Shown: one piece after another, positions 8,998 through 16,553 of the stretch | How positions within the stretch are numbered: the first letter of the stretch is position 1 | How the letters are laid out: each line of letters opens with the position of its first letter | Assembly: GCF_001514115.1 (NCBI RefSeq) | Contig: NZ_KQ948451.1 | Location: 293,308-357,307 of the forward strand | DNA from: Streptomyces olivochromogenes | Lineage (GTDB): Bacteria; Actinomycetota; Actinomycetes; Streptomycetales; Streptomycetaceae | Direction: 5' to 3' | Length of the DNA: 64,000 bases | Position numbers and translations under genes: made by a program | Notes under the pieces: model-generated | What the model saw: the letters and a program-made list of their open reading frames with translations, nothing else | The model's database searches: none | What the model was told of the DNA's origin: nothing

Positions 8998-9641
8998 GCA
9001 GCAGGGATCTGATCCTGGGACGGGTACGGCGCGCGCTCGCCGACGTGCCGCGGGACGACACCCCGTACGAGCAGGCCATCGAGCGGGGGTACCTGCGCGA
9101 GCACGGGGGGCGGAGCGTCGAGCAGACGGTGGATCTGCTGGCCGAGAATCTCGCCGACTACCGGGCGCTGGTGCACCGCTGCGCGGCCGACGAGCTGGCC
9201 CCCACCATCGCCGGGCTGCTCGCCGGACACGGTTCGACGTCGGTGGTCCTACCGGCGGGCCTGGACGCGCAGTGGCTGGCGGCGTCGGAGGTGACCCGCG
9301 TCCCGGACCGGGCCGAGGGCACCTCGGGCGAGCTGGACCGCGTCGACAGCGTCGTGACCGCGTGCGCGCTCGCGATCGCCGAGACCGGCACCCTCGTCCT
9401 GGACGGCGGCCCGGACCAGGGACGCCGTCGCATCACGCTGGTCCCCGATCACCACATCTGTGTCGTCCGCGTCCCCGACCAGGTCGTCTCCTCCGTGCCC
9501 CAGGCCCTGGCGCGCCTGGATCCGACCCGGCCGCTGACCTGGATCTCCGGCCCGTCGGCGACCAGCGACATCGAGCTCGACCGGGTCGAGGGGGTGCACG
9601 GTCCGCGCACCCTGGAAGTGGTGCTGGTGAGCGGGGAGTGA
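8994..9641 (+). CDS. lutC: L-lactate utilisation protein LutC (LUD domain)
   Basis: 215 aa single LUD domain protein, third subunit of LutABC. Recognisable core segments are ACALAIAETGTLVLDGG and PDHHICVVRVPDQVV, followed by the family-typical WISGPSATSDIELDRVEGVHG near the C-terminus (shown here as 9541-9603 in DNA). The start is GTG at 8994, overlapping the lutB stop; an ATG further upstream would sit deep inside lutB and lacks support. The next gene (an ABC ATPase) starts 22 nt later and is probably a separate function. Confidence 0.9.
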   Translation: MSSRDLILGRVRRALADVPRDDTPYEQAIERGYLREHGGRSVEQTVDLLAENLADYRALVHRCAADELAPTIAGLLAGHGSTSVVLPAGLDAQWLAASEVTRVPDRAEGTSGELDRVDSVVTACALAIAETGTLVLDGGPDQGRRRITLVPDHHICVVRVPDQVVSSVPQALARLDPTRPLTWISGPSATSDIELDRVEGVHGPRTLEVVLVSGE

Positions 9642-9663
9642 CCTGCCCGGTTAGCGTGAGGGG

Positions 9664-10848
9664 ATGATCCGGTTCGAACAGGTCACCAAGCGCTATCCGG
9701 ACGGCACGACGGCGGTGGACGGCCTCTCGTTCGAGGTCGCGGAGGGCGAACTCGTCACGCTCGTCGGCCCGTCGGGCTGCGGCAAGACGACGACCATGAT
9801 GATGGTGAACCGGCTGATCGAACCGACGTCGGGCCGGATCTTCGTGAACGGCCAGGACATCGCCACGGTCGATCCGGTACGGCTGCGGAGGCGTATCGGG
9901 TACGTCATCCAGCAGGTGGGCCTGTTCCCGCACCGGACGATCCTCGACAACACGGCGACCGTGCCGACGCTCATCGGCTGGAAGAAGGCGAAGGCGCGGA
10001 CGCGCGCCGCGGAGCTGCTCGATCTGGTGGGCCTGGACCCGAAGACGTACGGCTCGCGCTATCCGGAACAGTTGTCGGGCGGCCAGCGCCAACGGGTCGG
10101 GGTGGCCCGGGCGCTCGCCGCCGATCCACCCGTACTGCTGATGGACGAGCCCTTCGGGGCCGTCGATCCGGTGGTCCGGGAACAGTTGCAGGACGAGTTC
10201 CTGCGCATGCAGGAGGCCGTGCGCAAGACGGTGCTGCTGGTCACGCACGACATCGAGGAGGCGGTACGGCTCGGCGACCGCATCGCGGTGTACGGGCAGG
10301 GCCGCATCGAGCAGTTCGACACGCCGGGGGCCGTGCTGGGCACCCCGGCCACTCCCTACGTCGCCGAGTTCGTCGGCGCCGACCGCGGGTTGAAGCGGCT
10401 GTCGGTCACCGACATCGAGCCCGACGACCTGGAACAGCCGCCCGTCGCCCGCCTGGACGAGGCCGCCGACACGGTGGTCGCCCGCTTGCACGCGCAGGGC
10501 GCGCGATGGGCGGTCGTCCTGGACGCGGAGGACGATCTGCACGGGTGGGTGGGCGTCGACGAGTTGGCGGCGGGTGGGTCCGTCGGCGACCGCGCCCACC
10601 GAATGCTGCACTCTCCGGGGGATACCCCCGGACCCCCGGCGTGGGTCCCGGTGGGCGCCCCGCTGAAGCAGGCCTTCAGCGTGATGCTCCAGCACGACGC
10701 GGGCTGGGTCGCGGTGCTGGACGGGACCCGCTTCCTCGGCGTACTCACCCCGGCGAAGCTGCACGAGGCGCTGCGGCGGTCGGTGGACGCGGATGCGCGG
10801 GGGGTGCGGCGGGGGCAGGTGTCGTTCGACTCGATCTCCGATGCGTGA
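9664..10848 (+). CDS. Osmoprotectant (glycine betaine/carnitine/choline) ABC transporter ATP-binding protein
   Basis: 394 aa, OpuCA/ProV family. Walker A GPSGCGKTT, Q-loop IQQVGLFPHRT, signature LSGGQRQRVGVARAL, Walker B VLLMDEPFGAVDP, H-loop VTHDIEEA. After residue ~240 come two degenerate CBS-like segments, expected in this family as ionic-strength sensors. The ATG at 9664 follows GTGAGGGG. It stands apart from its likely partners, a binding protein and two permeases convergent at 13.3-15.6 kb. No second ATPase gene lies with those partners, which supports the pairing. Confidence 0.85.
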   Translation: MIRFEQVTKRYPDGTTAVDGLSFEVAEGELVTLVGPSGCGKTTTMMMVNRLIEPTSGRIFVNGQDIATVDPVRLRRRIGYVIQQVGLFPHRTILDNTATVPTLIGWKKAKARTRAAELLDLVGLDPKTYGSRYPEQLSGGQRQRVGVARALAADPPVLLMDEPFGAVDPVVREQLQDEFLRMQEAVRKTVLLVTHDIEEAVRLGDRIAVYGQGRIEQFDTPGAVLGTPATPYVAEFVGADRGLKRLSVTDIEPDDLEQPPVARLDEAADTVVARLHAQGARWAVVLDAEDDLHGWVGVDELAAGGSVGDRAHRMLHSPGDTPGPPAWVPVGAPLKQAFSVMLQHDAGWVAVLDGTRFLGVLTPAKLHEALRRSVDADARGVRRGQVSFDSISDA

Positions 10849-10928
10849 GCGCTCCGCTGGGTTGGGCCGTGGGGTGCAGGTCGGATTTTGGCTGCGGAGT
10901 CCGGGTCGTGCTTTGGCCGCGGGACTGT

Positions 10929-10968
10929 TGTGGCTGGGCGCGCAGTTGCCCGCGCCCCTTTGGGGCGC
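10929..10968. repeat. Intergenic Streptomyces repeat with GCGCCCC hairpin, copy 2
   Basis: Same layout as copy 1: TGTGGCTG, CGCGCAGTT, CCCGCGCCCC, a 3-nt loop and GGGGCGC. Here the right arm can also pair with GCGCCC at 10978-10983, giving two mutually exclusive hairpins. It lies between the osmoprotectant ATPase and the convergent orphan gene and may end both transcripts. Confidence 0.6.
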
Positions 10969-10993
10969 TCCTTCGGGGCGCCCTCGGCACGGC

Positions 10994-11392
10994 TCAGGGC
11001 AGGGCGTTCTGCAGGTCGACGAGCACGGCGTGTGCCAGCTCGGCCGCTCCGGTGCCGGCGCCCGCGGCGGCCCCCGTGGCCGCGCCGGCCGCCACCGATG
11101 CGAGCACGGCCCCGATCCGGCTCAGCAGACCGCGCAGGCGTCCCACGTCCGGCTGCGACCGGGCGGCCTCCGCCAGAGCGGCCTCGGCGTCCTGGCGTAC
11201 GGCGGTCCCATCCTCGGCGGCCAGGCCGAGCGGCTCCAGCGCCGCGAGCACGGACCGCACGGCCTCGGCGAGCCGGGCGCTCGCCCCCTCGTCGGCCGTC
11301 ACGTACTGATGCTGGGTGACGTTGTGACCGCCGATCGCGATCTGGCTGCCGTGAATGGGCCCGTGGAACTGGGCACCGCCCGAACTCGTCAA
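10994..11392 (-). CDS. Orphan helical protein with N-terminal amyloid-like beta motif
   Basis: 132 aa, not recognised as a named family. The N-terminus is a short Gly/Gln/Asn-rich strand motif, GPIHGSQIAIGGHNVTQ (residues ~10-27). Then come helices (EAVRSVLAALEPLGL, VRQDAEAALAEA) and an Ala/Gly-rich hydrophobic stretch near residues 92-118 that could insert in a membrane. It overlaps the upstream gene by 4 nt, and the two proteins look related over motif and helices. The IAIGGHN core resembles RHIM/BASS-type amyloid signalling cores ([IV]-x-[IV]-G-x-x-N). Function unknown. Confidence 0.7.
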   Translation of the reverse strand: MTSSGGAQFHGPIHGSQIAIGGHNVTQHQYVTADEGASARLAEAVRSVLAALEPLGLAAEDGTAVRQDAEAALAEAARSQPDVGRLRGLLSRIGAVLASVAAGAATGAAAGAGTGAAELAHAVLVDLQNALP

Positions 11393-12255
11393 CGTACGCC
11401 TCCTGAACCGGAGTTCTCTTCCGTCGCGCTACCGAGGACGGCCTCCAGGCGAGCCGCCAGGGCCGCCAGACGGGCGGTGAGCGGGGCGCCGCCGAGCTGC
11501 CCGGCCAGGCAGGCGAGGATCTGCTCGACGGCCCTGCGGACACGTTCCTCATTGATCCGGGGGCGACCCAGCTCCACCTTGATCACCGCTGCGGCCTGCC
11601 GGATGACGTACTGCGAGTAGAGGTCGAGCCCCAGCCGATCTACCTCGACCCGCAGAGTTTCCACCACCTGTACGGGGTCGGCACGCCGCGCCGGCTGGAA
11701 GTGCGCCCGGTATGACTGCTCGGGCCGTACGTCGGTCCGATTCTGGGTCACATTCCCTTGGGAGTTGATCGCCACCTGGCTGTCGATGATCGGTCCGAAG
11801 ACATAGACCAACGGGGTCGTCGGCTCGTCGGGACGCAGGGGGCTGATCTGCTCGGGACTCGGCTCACGGGCCAGGCGCAGCAAGGAGTCGTAGTCGCGGT
11901 AGTCGATGAGCGGCGGCCCGGCGGTGGGCAGCGCCTCATACAAACCCTCGGCAGCGCCGAAGAACTCGATGAACCTGGAATCCACTTCAGGAGGCGCAAC
12001 CGGCGCCTGTGCCGGCGCGGTGGTCGGCCGTTCACGATACGGCGTCTGTGCCGGCGCGGTCGTCGGCCGTTCACGATACGGCGTCTGTGCCGGCGCGGTC
12101 GTCGGCCGTTCACCATACGGCGTCCTTGCCGGCGCCTCAGGTGCCTTCCACCTGTCGATCGACCCCCCTGCCACGGTCTCGGTCTCGGGCTCGGGCTTGG
12201 GCCGCGCGCTGGAGGGACGGCGCTCGTTCTCGTACAGGAATCCCGAACCGCCCAT
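11389..12255 (-). CDS. Orphan protein: proline-rich repeats, amyloid-like motif, helical C-terminus
   Basis: 288 aa, function unknown. Residues ~1-90 are low-complexity and Pro/Thr/Arg-rich with three copies of a 13-residue unit (ERPTTAPAQTPYR). Residues ~150-172 contain GPIIDSQVAINSQGNVTQ, matching GPIHGSQIAIGGHNVTQ in the next gene. The C-terminal ~110 residues are helical and align by eye with that neighbour (LRVEVDRLGLDL, YVIRQAAAVIKVELGR, RAVEQILACLAGQL). The pair looks like a duplication in which this copy gained a flexible arm. Stop/start overlap with the smaller gene implies co-expression. It is divergent from the DUF1206 gene. Confidence 0.7.
   Translation of the reverse strand: MGGSGFLYENERRPSSARPKPEPETETVAGGSIDRWKAPEAPARTPYGERPTTAPAQTPYRERPTTAPAQTPYRERPTTAPAQAPVAPPEVDSRFIEFFGAAEGLYEALPTAGPPLIDYRDYDSLLRLAREPSPEQISPLRPDEPTTPLVYVFGPIIDSQVAINSQGNVTQNRTDVRPEQSYRAHFQPARRADPVQVVETLRVEVDRLGLDLYSQYVIRQAAAVIKVELGRPRINEERVRRAVEQILACLAGQLGGAPLTARLAALAARLEAVLGSATEENSGSGGVR
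12003..12139. repeat. 39-bp tandem repeat inside the orphan gene
   Basis: About 3.5 units of 39 bp, each containing GGTCGGCCGTTCACGATACG, encode the 13-residue Pro/Thr-rich unit. Two units are nearly identical; the outer ones have diverged. The unit length is a multiple of three, so copy-number change keeps the frame. Confidence 0.8.
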
Positions 12256-12406
12256 GTGAACCCCCCGTGGCAGAGCCTCTCCTTGAAGCGTAGCGAGCCG
12301 AAGGCGAGGAGGAAGGCCTCATCCGGCAACGGAACACCGCAATCTGGCCACTCCCGCACACGTGTGTCTCTCCGATGCGAGGGCACCCGTTCCGCGGGAG
12401 GTCCAC

Positions 12407-13246
12407 ATGAACGCAAGTGCGACGGCACGGACCGGACGCATCAAGGCTCGGCGCGCGGCGAGGGGCTCGGGGGTGGAGTACGCCGCCCGGGCGGGTCTGA
12501 CCGCGCGGGGCGTGATCTACCTGCTGGTCGGCGTCCTGGCACTGCGGATCGCCTTCGGGGACGGAAAGAAGCAGGCGGACCGCAACGGCGCCGTCGCGGA
12601 GATCGCGCAGCAGCCCTTCGGCGCGGTGCTGCTGTGGGCGCTGGCTGTCGGCCTCGTCGGCATGGCTTTGTGGCGGCTGTCCGAGGCGTGCTTCGGTTCC
12701 GCCGGGCCGGACGGCCGGGCGGCGAAGAAGCGACTGCTGTCGGCCGTGCGCTTCGTGTTCTACGCGTTCGTCGCCTACTCGGTGCTGTCGTTCGCGGCGG
12801 GCTCGGGCAGTGGCGGCAAGGGTTCGAGCGACCAGCAGTCGCGGGATGTGACGGCCAAGGTGCTGGATCTGCCGGCGGGGCAGTGGATCGTCGGAGCCGC
12901 CGGAGTCGGCATCGTCGTGGCGGGTCTGCTGATCGGCGGGCGGGCCGTGTTGCGCAAGTACCACAAGAAGTTGAAGCTCGGCCAGATGTCGGCGCGCACG
13001 CGGCGGCTGGTGGATGTGACCGGCGTGGGCGGTGGCGCCGCGCGCGGGCTGGTGTTCGCCGCGGCGGGGTGCTTCGCCGTGCGCGCGGCGATCGACTACG
13101 AACCCGACCGGGCGAAGGGGCTGGACGACACGATCCGCTCGTTCGCCCACACCCCGGCGGGGCCGTGGCTGCTGGTATGCGTCGCCGCCGGACTCGTGCT
13201 GTTCGGTCTGTTCTCCTTCGCGATGGCACGCTGGCGCCGGATCTGA
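12407..13246 (+). CDS. DUF1206 domain membrane protein
   Basis: 279 aa integral membrane protein with three repeated DUF1206 modules, each a pair of membrane helices opening with a G-x-x-ARGVIY/ARGLVF-like motif (ARAGLTARGVIYLLVGVLAL, RLLSAVRFVFYAFVAYSVLS, GGGAARGLVFAAAGCFAVRA). DUF1206 proteins are widespread in actinobacteria and have no established function. The ATG at 12407 follows GGGAGG at 12397-12402; an upstream in-frame GTG lacks a ribosome-binding site. It converges with the osmoprotectant binding-protein gene. Confidence 0.85.
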   Translation: MNASATARTGRIKARRAARGSGVEYAARAGLTARGVIYLLVGVLALRIAFGDGKKQADRNGAVAEIAQQPFGAVLLWALAVGLVGMALWRLSEACFGSAGPDGRAAKKRLLSAVRFVFYAFVAYSVLSFAAGSGSGGKGSSDQQSRDVTAKVLDLPAGQWIVGAAGVGIVVAGLLIGGRAVLRKYHKKLKLGQMSARTRRLVDVTGVGGGAARGLVFAAAGCFAVRAAIDYEPDRAKGLDDTIRSFAHTPAGPWLLVCVAAGLVLFGLFSFAMARWRRI

Positions 13247-13301
13247 GGGGGGCTGAGGGCGGCTGAGCACGGCAGAGGGCGTCTGAGGGCGTCCGAGGGC
13301 G

Positions 13302-14252
13302 TCACTTCAGCAGACCCTTGTCCTTCAGATAGGTCCGCGCCACGTCCTCGAGCAGCCGTCGCCAGCTGTCGACCTGCTGGTTCATCGATGCCAGGTCCGC
13401 GGTGGTGAGTACGTCGTTGAGCTTGCCGAGTGCCTTGGTGACGCCCTCGCCGCCGGCCCGCGAGCGGTTGACGACGGGCACGATGTAGTCGGCGTTCTGC
13501 AGATGTTTGTCGTCGGCGAGGAGGACGAGGCCGAACTCGTCGAGCGTCGCGTCCGTCGTCGTGGTCAGGACCATCTGGTCCTGACCACTCTGTACGGCCC
13601 GCTTGGCCTGGGTGGTGCCCACGCCCTTCGGGTCGACGCCGGTGATGTCGATGCCGTACGTCTTCTTCAACCCCGGCTCGCAGTAGGGCCGTTGGACGCA
13701 CTCGTCGCCCGCCGCGAGCCGTACCGGAAGACGGGACGCGCCGAGGTCGCTGAGCGTCTTCAGGTGATGCCGCCCGGCGTACGCCGCCGTCACCGCGAAG
13801 GCGTTCTGGTCGACGGCCCTGCCGGGGTCGAGGACGGTGAGGCCACGCGGTGTGGCGAGCGACCGGAGCGCCTTCATCGTGGTGGCGAGGTCGGGTGAGC
13901 CGACGGGCGGCGCGTCCGCACCGTGGGTCTTGGCGTTCAGCCAGTCCGCGAAGGTGGCGGCGTACTCCGGTACGACGTCGATCTGGCCGGATTCCAGGGC
14001 GGGTTCGTAGAGTTCGCGGTTGGCGACCGTCAGCATGGAGGTCTGGTATCCGGCCTGGTCGAGCAGCAGCGCGTACATCTGGGCCAGCAGGTCGCTCTCG
14101 GTGAACCCGGCCGAGCCGATGGTCAGGTGCTTGCTGTCGCCGGGCGGCGCGGTGACCGCGCCGCGGTTCTCCAGGGACGGCCCGGTGCCGCAGCCGGTCA
14201 GCAGGACCGGGCTCAGCAGAACCAGTCTCAGCAGGCCGCAGCCTCGCCTCAT
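13302..14252 (-). CDS. Osmoprotectant ABC transporter substrate-binding lipoprotein (OpuCC/ProX-like)
   Basis: 316 aa. N-terminal lipoprotein signal ending LLTGC, so the protein is probably anchored outside the membrane. The mature part is a glycine betaine/choline-binding fold of the OpuAC/OsmF type: LTIGSAGFTESDLLAQMYA, IDVVPEYAATFADW, GVDPKGVGTTQAKRAVQSG, LVLLADDKHLQNADYIVPVV. The start is ATG at 14252, overlapping the upstream permease stop. It is the last gene of the permease-permease-binding protein operon. The ATPase is presumed to be the gene at 9664. Confidence 0.9.
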   Translation of the reverse strand: MRRGCGLLRLVLLSPVLLTGCGTGPSLENRGAVTAPPGDSKHLTIGSAGFTESDLLAQMYALLLDQAGYQTSMLTVANRELYEPALESGQIDVVPEYAATFADWLNAKTHGADAPPVGSPDLATTMKALRSLATPRGLTVLDPGRAVDQNAFAVTAAYAGRHHLKTLSDLGASRLPVRLAAGDECVQRPYCEPGLKKTYGIDITGVDPKGVGTTQAKRAVQSGQDQMVLTTTTDATLDEFGLVLLADDKHLQNADYIVPVVNRSRAGGEGVTKALGKLNDVLTTADLASMNQQVDSWRRLLEDVARTYLKDKGLLK

Positions 14253-14920
14253 CGGATGCCCCTCGCGCAGCGCGGTGCCAGCCGTTCGGCGATCTCGAAG
14301 ATCCCCTCGACGATCAGGGCGAACACGGCGACGAGGATCGCTCCGGCGACGACCTGCGGGGTGCTCGCCAGGTTGAAGCCCGCGGTGATGATCCGGCCGA
14401 GTCCACCGCCGCCCGCGAGCGCCGCGATCGTGGCAGTCGCGACGAGTTGGACCGCGGCGATCCTTACGCCGTTCATGACCATCGGGAGCGAAAGGGGCAG
14501 CTCTACGTGGAACAGCATCTGCCGGCCGGTCATCCCCATGCCCCGCGCCGAGCGCACCACGCTCCGGTCGACCTCGCGCATGCCGACGTAGGCGTTGGTG
14601 AGCAGCGGTGGTACGGCGAAGAGGACCAGCGCGACGACGGTCGGACCCTCGCCCCACTTGCCGAGCGGGGTGAGCAGCAGGAGGACCAGTACGGCGAAGG
14701 TGGGGACGGCGCGGCCGATGTTGGAGATGTTGACGGCGAGCGCGCCGCCCTTGCCGAGGTGGCCCAGGACCAGGGCGACGGGCAGCGCGATGAGGCAGCT
14801 GATGACGAGGCAGACGACGGTCAGGACGAGGTGCTGGGCGAGGCGGTGCCAGACGCCGTCGTCCCCGGACCAGTGCGCGGGGTCGCCGAGCCAGTCCCAG
14901 GCCCCGGTCAGGGTGTTCAT
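14249..14920 (-). CDS. Osmoprotectant ABC transporter permease (OpuCB/OpuCD-like)
   Basis: 223 aa inner-membrane permease of the ProW/OpuC type with about five to six membrane helices. The EAA-like loop is VVRSARGMGMTGRQMLFHVELPLSLP, split here by conserved Gly and Pro; ISNIGRAVPTFAVLVLLL is the typical preceding helix. The start overlaps the stop of the first permease by 4 nt, and its own stop overlaps the binding-protein start. Confidence 0.9.
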   Translation of the reverse strand: MNTLTGAWDWLGDPAHWSGDDGVWHRLAQHLVLTVVCLVISCLIALPVALVLGHLGKGGALAVNISNIGRAVPTFAVLVLLLLTPLGKWGEGPTVVALVLFAVPPLLTNAYVGMREVDRSVVRSARGMGMTGRQMLFHVELPLSLPMVMNGVRIAAVQLVATATIAALAGGGGLGRIITAGFNLASTPQVVAGAILVAVFALIVEGIFEIAERLAPRCARGIR

Positions 14921-15597
14921 CCGCGGGCCGCCCGGGTCCAGGGGGTGATGAGCCGCTGCACCGCGAGCAGGAGGAGGTCCGCGGCGACGGCGATGACGAC
15001 GCAGAGCACGGACGCGGTGAGGACCTGCGCCTTGAAGTAGGTGTTCATGCCCGCGTAGATGAGATTGCCGAGTCCCCCGAAGCCGACGATCGCGCCGACC
15101 GTCACCAGTGAGACCGCCGAGACGGTGGCGATGCGCAGTCCGGCCATCGAGGCGGGCACCGCGAGCGGCAGTTCCACGGTGAGTAGGAGGCGGATGGGCC
15201 CGTATCCCATGCCGCGGGCGGCCTGCCGGGTCTCCTCGGGGACGGCGCGCAGGCCCGCGAGGATGTTGCGGACGAGGAGGGTCAGCGAGTAGAGGACGAG
15301 TCCGGAGACGACCAGTGTGGCCGACAGCCCGTAGACGGGCAGGAGCAGCGAGAACATCGCGAGGGACGGGATGGTGTAGAGGATCGTGGTCACCGCGAGG
15401 ACGGGTCCGGCCGCCCAGCCCCAGCGCCGGGCCAGGACGGCCAGCGGCACCGCGATGACGAGTCCGACGAGCACGGAGACCGCCGTGAGCTGGAGGTGCT
15501 GGACGACCGCGTCCAGGAGGATCTGGCGGCGCGTGCTCAGGTACTCACCGCAGATCCACTCGTTGCGGGCGAGACAGTCGTCCGGGGGCGCGGTCAC
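14917..15597 (-). CDS. Osmoprotectant ABC transporter permease (OpuCB/OpuCD-like), first gene of operon
   Basis: 226 aa permease paralogous to its downstream neighbour: TILYTIPSLAMFSLLLPVYG, then the EAA-like loop ARGMGYGPIRLLLTVELPLA. The start is taken at GTG 15597; the frame is open to 15669 but those extra residues are Pro/Arg-rich and unlike the family. The large periplasmic-type N-terminus of OpuCA-fused variants is absent. Confidence 0.87.
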   Translation of the reverse strand: MTAPPDDCLARNEWICGEYLSTRRQILLDAVVQHLQLTAVSVLVGLVIAVPLAVLARRWGWAAGPVLAVTTILYTIPSLAMFSLLLPVYGLSATLVVSGLVLYSLTLLVRNILAGLRAVPEETRQAARGMGYGPIRLLLTVELPLAVPASMAGLRIATVSAVSLVTVGAIVGFGGLGNLIYAGMNTYFKAQVLTASVLCVVIAVAADLLLLAVQRLITPWTRAARG

Positions 15598-15642
15598 GCG
15601 TCCATTCCATCGGGGGCGGGCGGGAGTCGGCGCGTTCTGGTG

Positions 15643-15683
15643 ACCCGTACGGGGTGTCGCTGAGTACACCCCGTGATACGGGT
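15643..15683. promoter_or_regulatory. Long inverted repeat between permease operon and exporter
   Basis: ACCCGT-ACGGGGTGT (15643-15657), an 8-nt loop, then ACACCCCGT (15666-15674) and, after a 3-nt bulge, ACGGGT (15678-15683). The inner 9-bp arms are perfect. The site lies 82 bp before the MacB-type ATPase start and 46 bp before the permease start. It could be an operator for either transcript or an RNA hairpin. Confidence 0.5.
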
Positions 15684-15764
15684 TCTGCGCCCCATGTGGG
15701 TCGGGCTTTCGCTCCGTAGCGTCGTGAGCGAGGCACAGGGCGTGCCGGACGGAGAGTGATGACG

Positions 15765-16550
15765 ATGTTTCGCCGCACCTCGCGACGTACGAACGAATCG
15801 GAACCCGCCCAGGAGGCGCTGCGGCTGGTCAAGGTCGGCAAGACCTACGGCGCCGGGGAGAGCGCCGTGACCGCGCTGGACGGGGTGAGCCTCGGCCTGG
15901 CGCGCGGAAGCTTCACCGCGGTCATGGGGCCCTCGGGGTCCGGCAAGTCCACGCTGCTGCGGTGCGCGGCCGGGCTCGAGCGGCCCGACAGCGGCATCGT
16001 GCGGGTCGACGGAGTGGAGGTGACGGGCGGCGGTGAGGCCGAGCTGACGAGGTTCCGGCGCGGCCGGATCGGTTTCGTCTTCCAGCAGTACAACCTGCTG
16101 CCGACGCTGACCGTCGCTCAGAACACGATCCTGCCGCTGAAGCTCGCCGGGCGGCGCGTCGACCGGGCCCGGGCGCGGGAGATCCTGACGGCGGTCGGTC
16201 TGGGCGACCGGCTCGGCAGCCTGCCCGACCAGCTCTCCGGCGGGCAGCAGCAGCGGGTGGCGATCGCCCGGGCGCTGGTCGCCGAGCCTCGGGTGATCTT
16301 CGCGGACGAGCCGACCGGCGCCCTCGACAGCCGGGGCGCACGGGATGTGCTGCGGCTGCTTCAGGAGGCGGTGCGGGTGCACGGCAGGACGGTCGTCATG
16401 GTGACGCACGACCCCCTCGCCGCCTCGTACGCCGACGCGGTCGTGTTCCTCGCGGACGGACGGATGGCCGGCCGACTGCCCGCGCCGACGGCGGACGCCG
16501 TGGCCGAGCGCCTGGCGCACCTCGGCGACGACACGAGGGTGGGGGTGTGA
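15765..16550 (+). CDS. ABC transporter ATP-binding protein (MacB/LolD type)
   Basis: 261 aa ATPase working with the FtsX-like permease that follows after 3 nt. Walker [11 protein letters not shown]-loop [14 protein letters not shown], signature [15 protein letters not shown], Walker [13 protein letters not shown] and H-loop VMVTHDP are all intact. The EPTGALDS form is typical of the MacB/LolD/BceA group, which drives mechanotransmission or export of peptides, lipoproteins or antibiotics rather than import. Possible starts are GTG 15756, ATG 15759 and ATG 15765; GGAGAG at 15751-15756 best fits the last. Confidence 0.88.
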   Translation: MFRRTSRRTNESEPAQEALRLVKVGKTYGAGESAVTALDGVSLGLARGSFTAVMGPSGSGKSTLLRCAAGLERPDSGIVRVDGVEVTGGGEAELTRFRRGRIGFVFQQYNLLPTLTVAQNTILPLKLAGRRVDRARAREILTAVGLGDRLGSLPDQLSGGQQQRVAIARALVAEPRVIFADEPTGALDSRGARDVLRLLQEAVRVHGRTVVMVTHDPLAASYADAVVFLADGRMAGRLPAPTADAVAERLAHLGDDTRVGV

Positions 16551-16553
16551 GCC

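Noticed and set aside
12003..12139. Possible CRISPR or attachment-site repeats
   Set aside because: 39-bp units are head-to-tail coding repeats without spacers.
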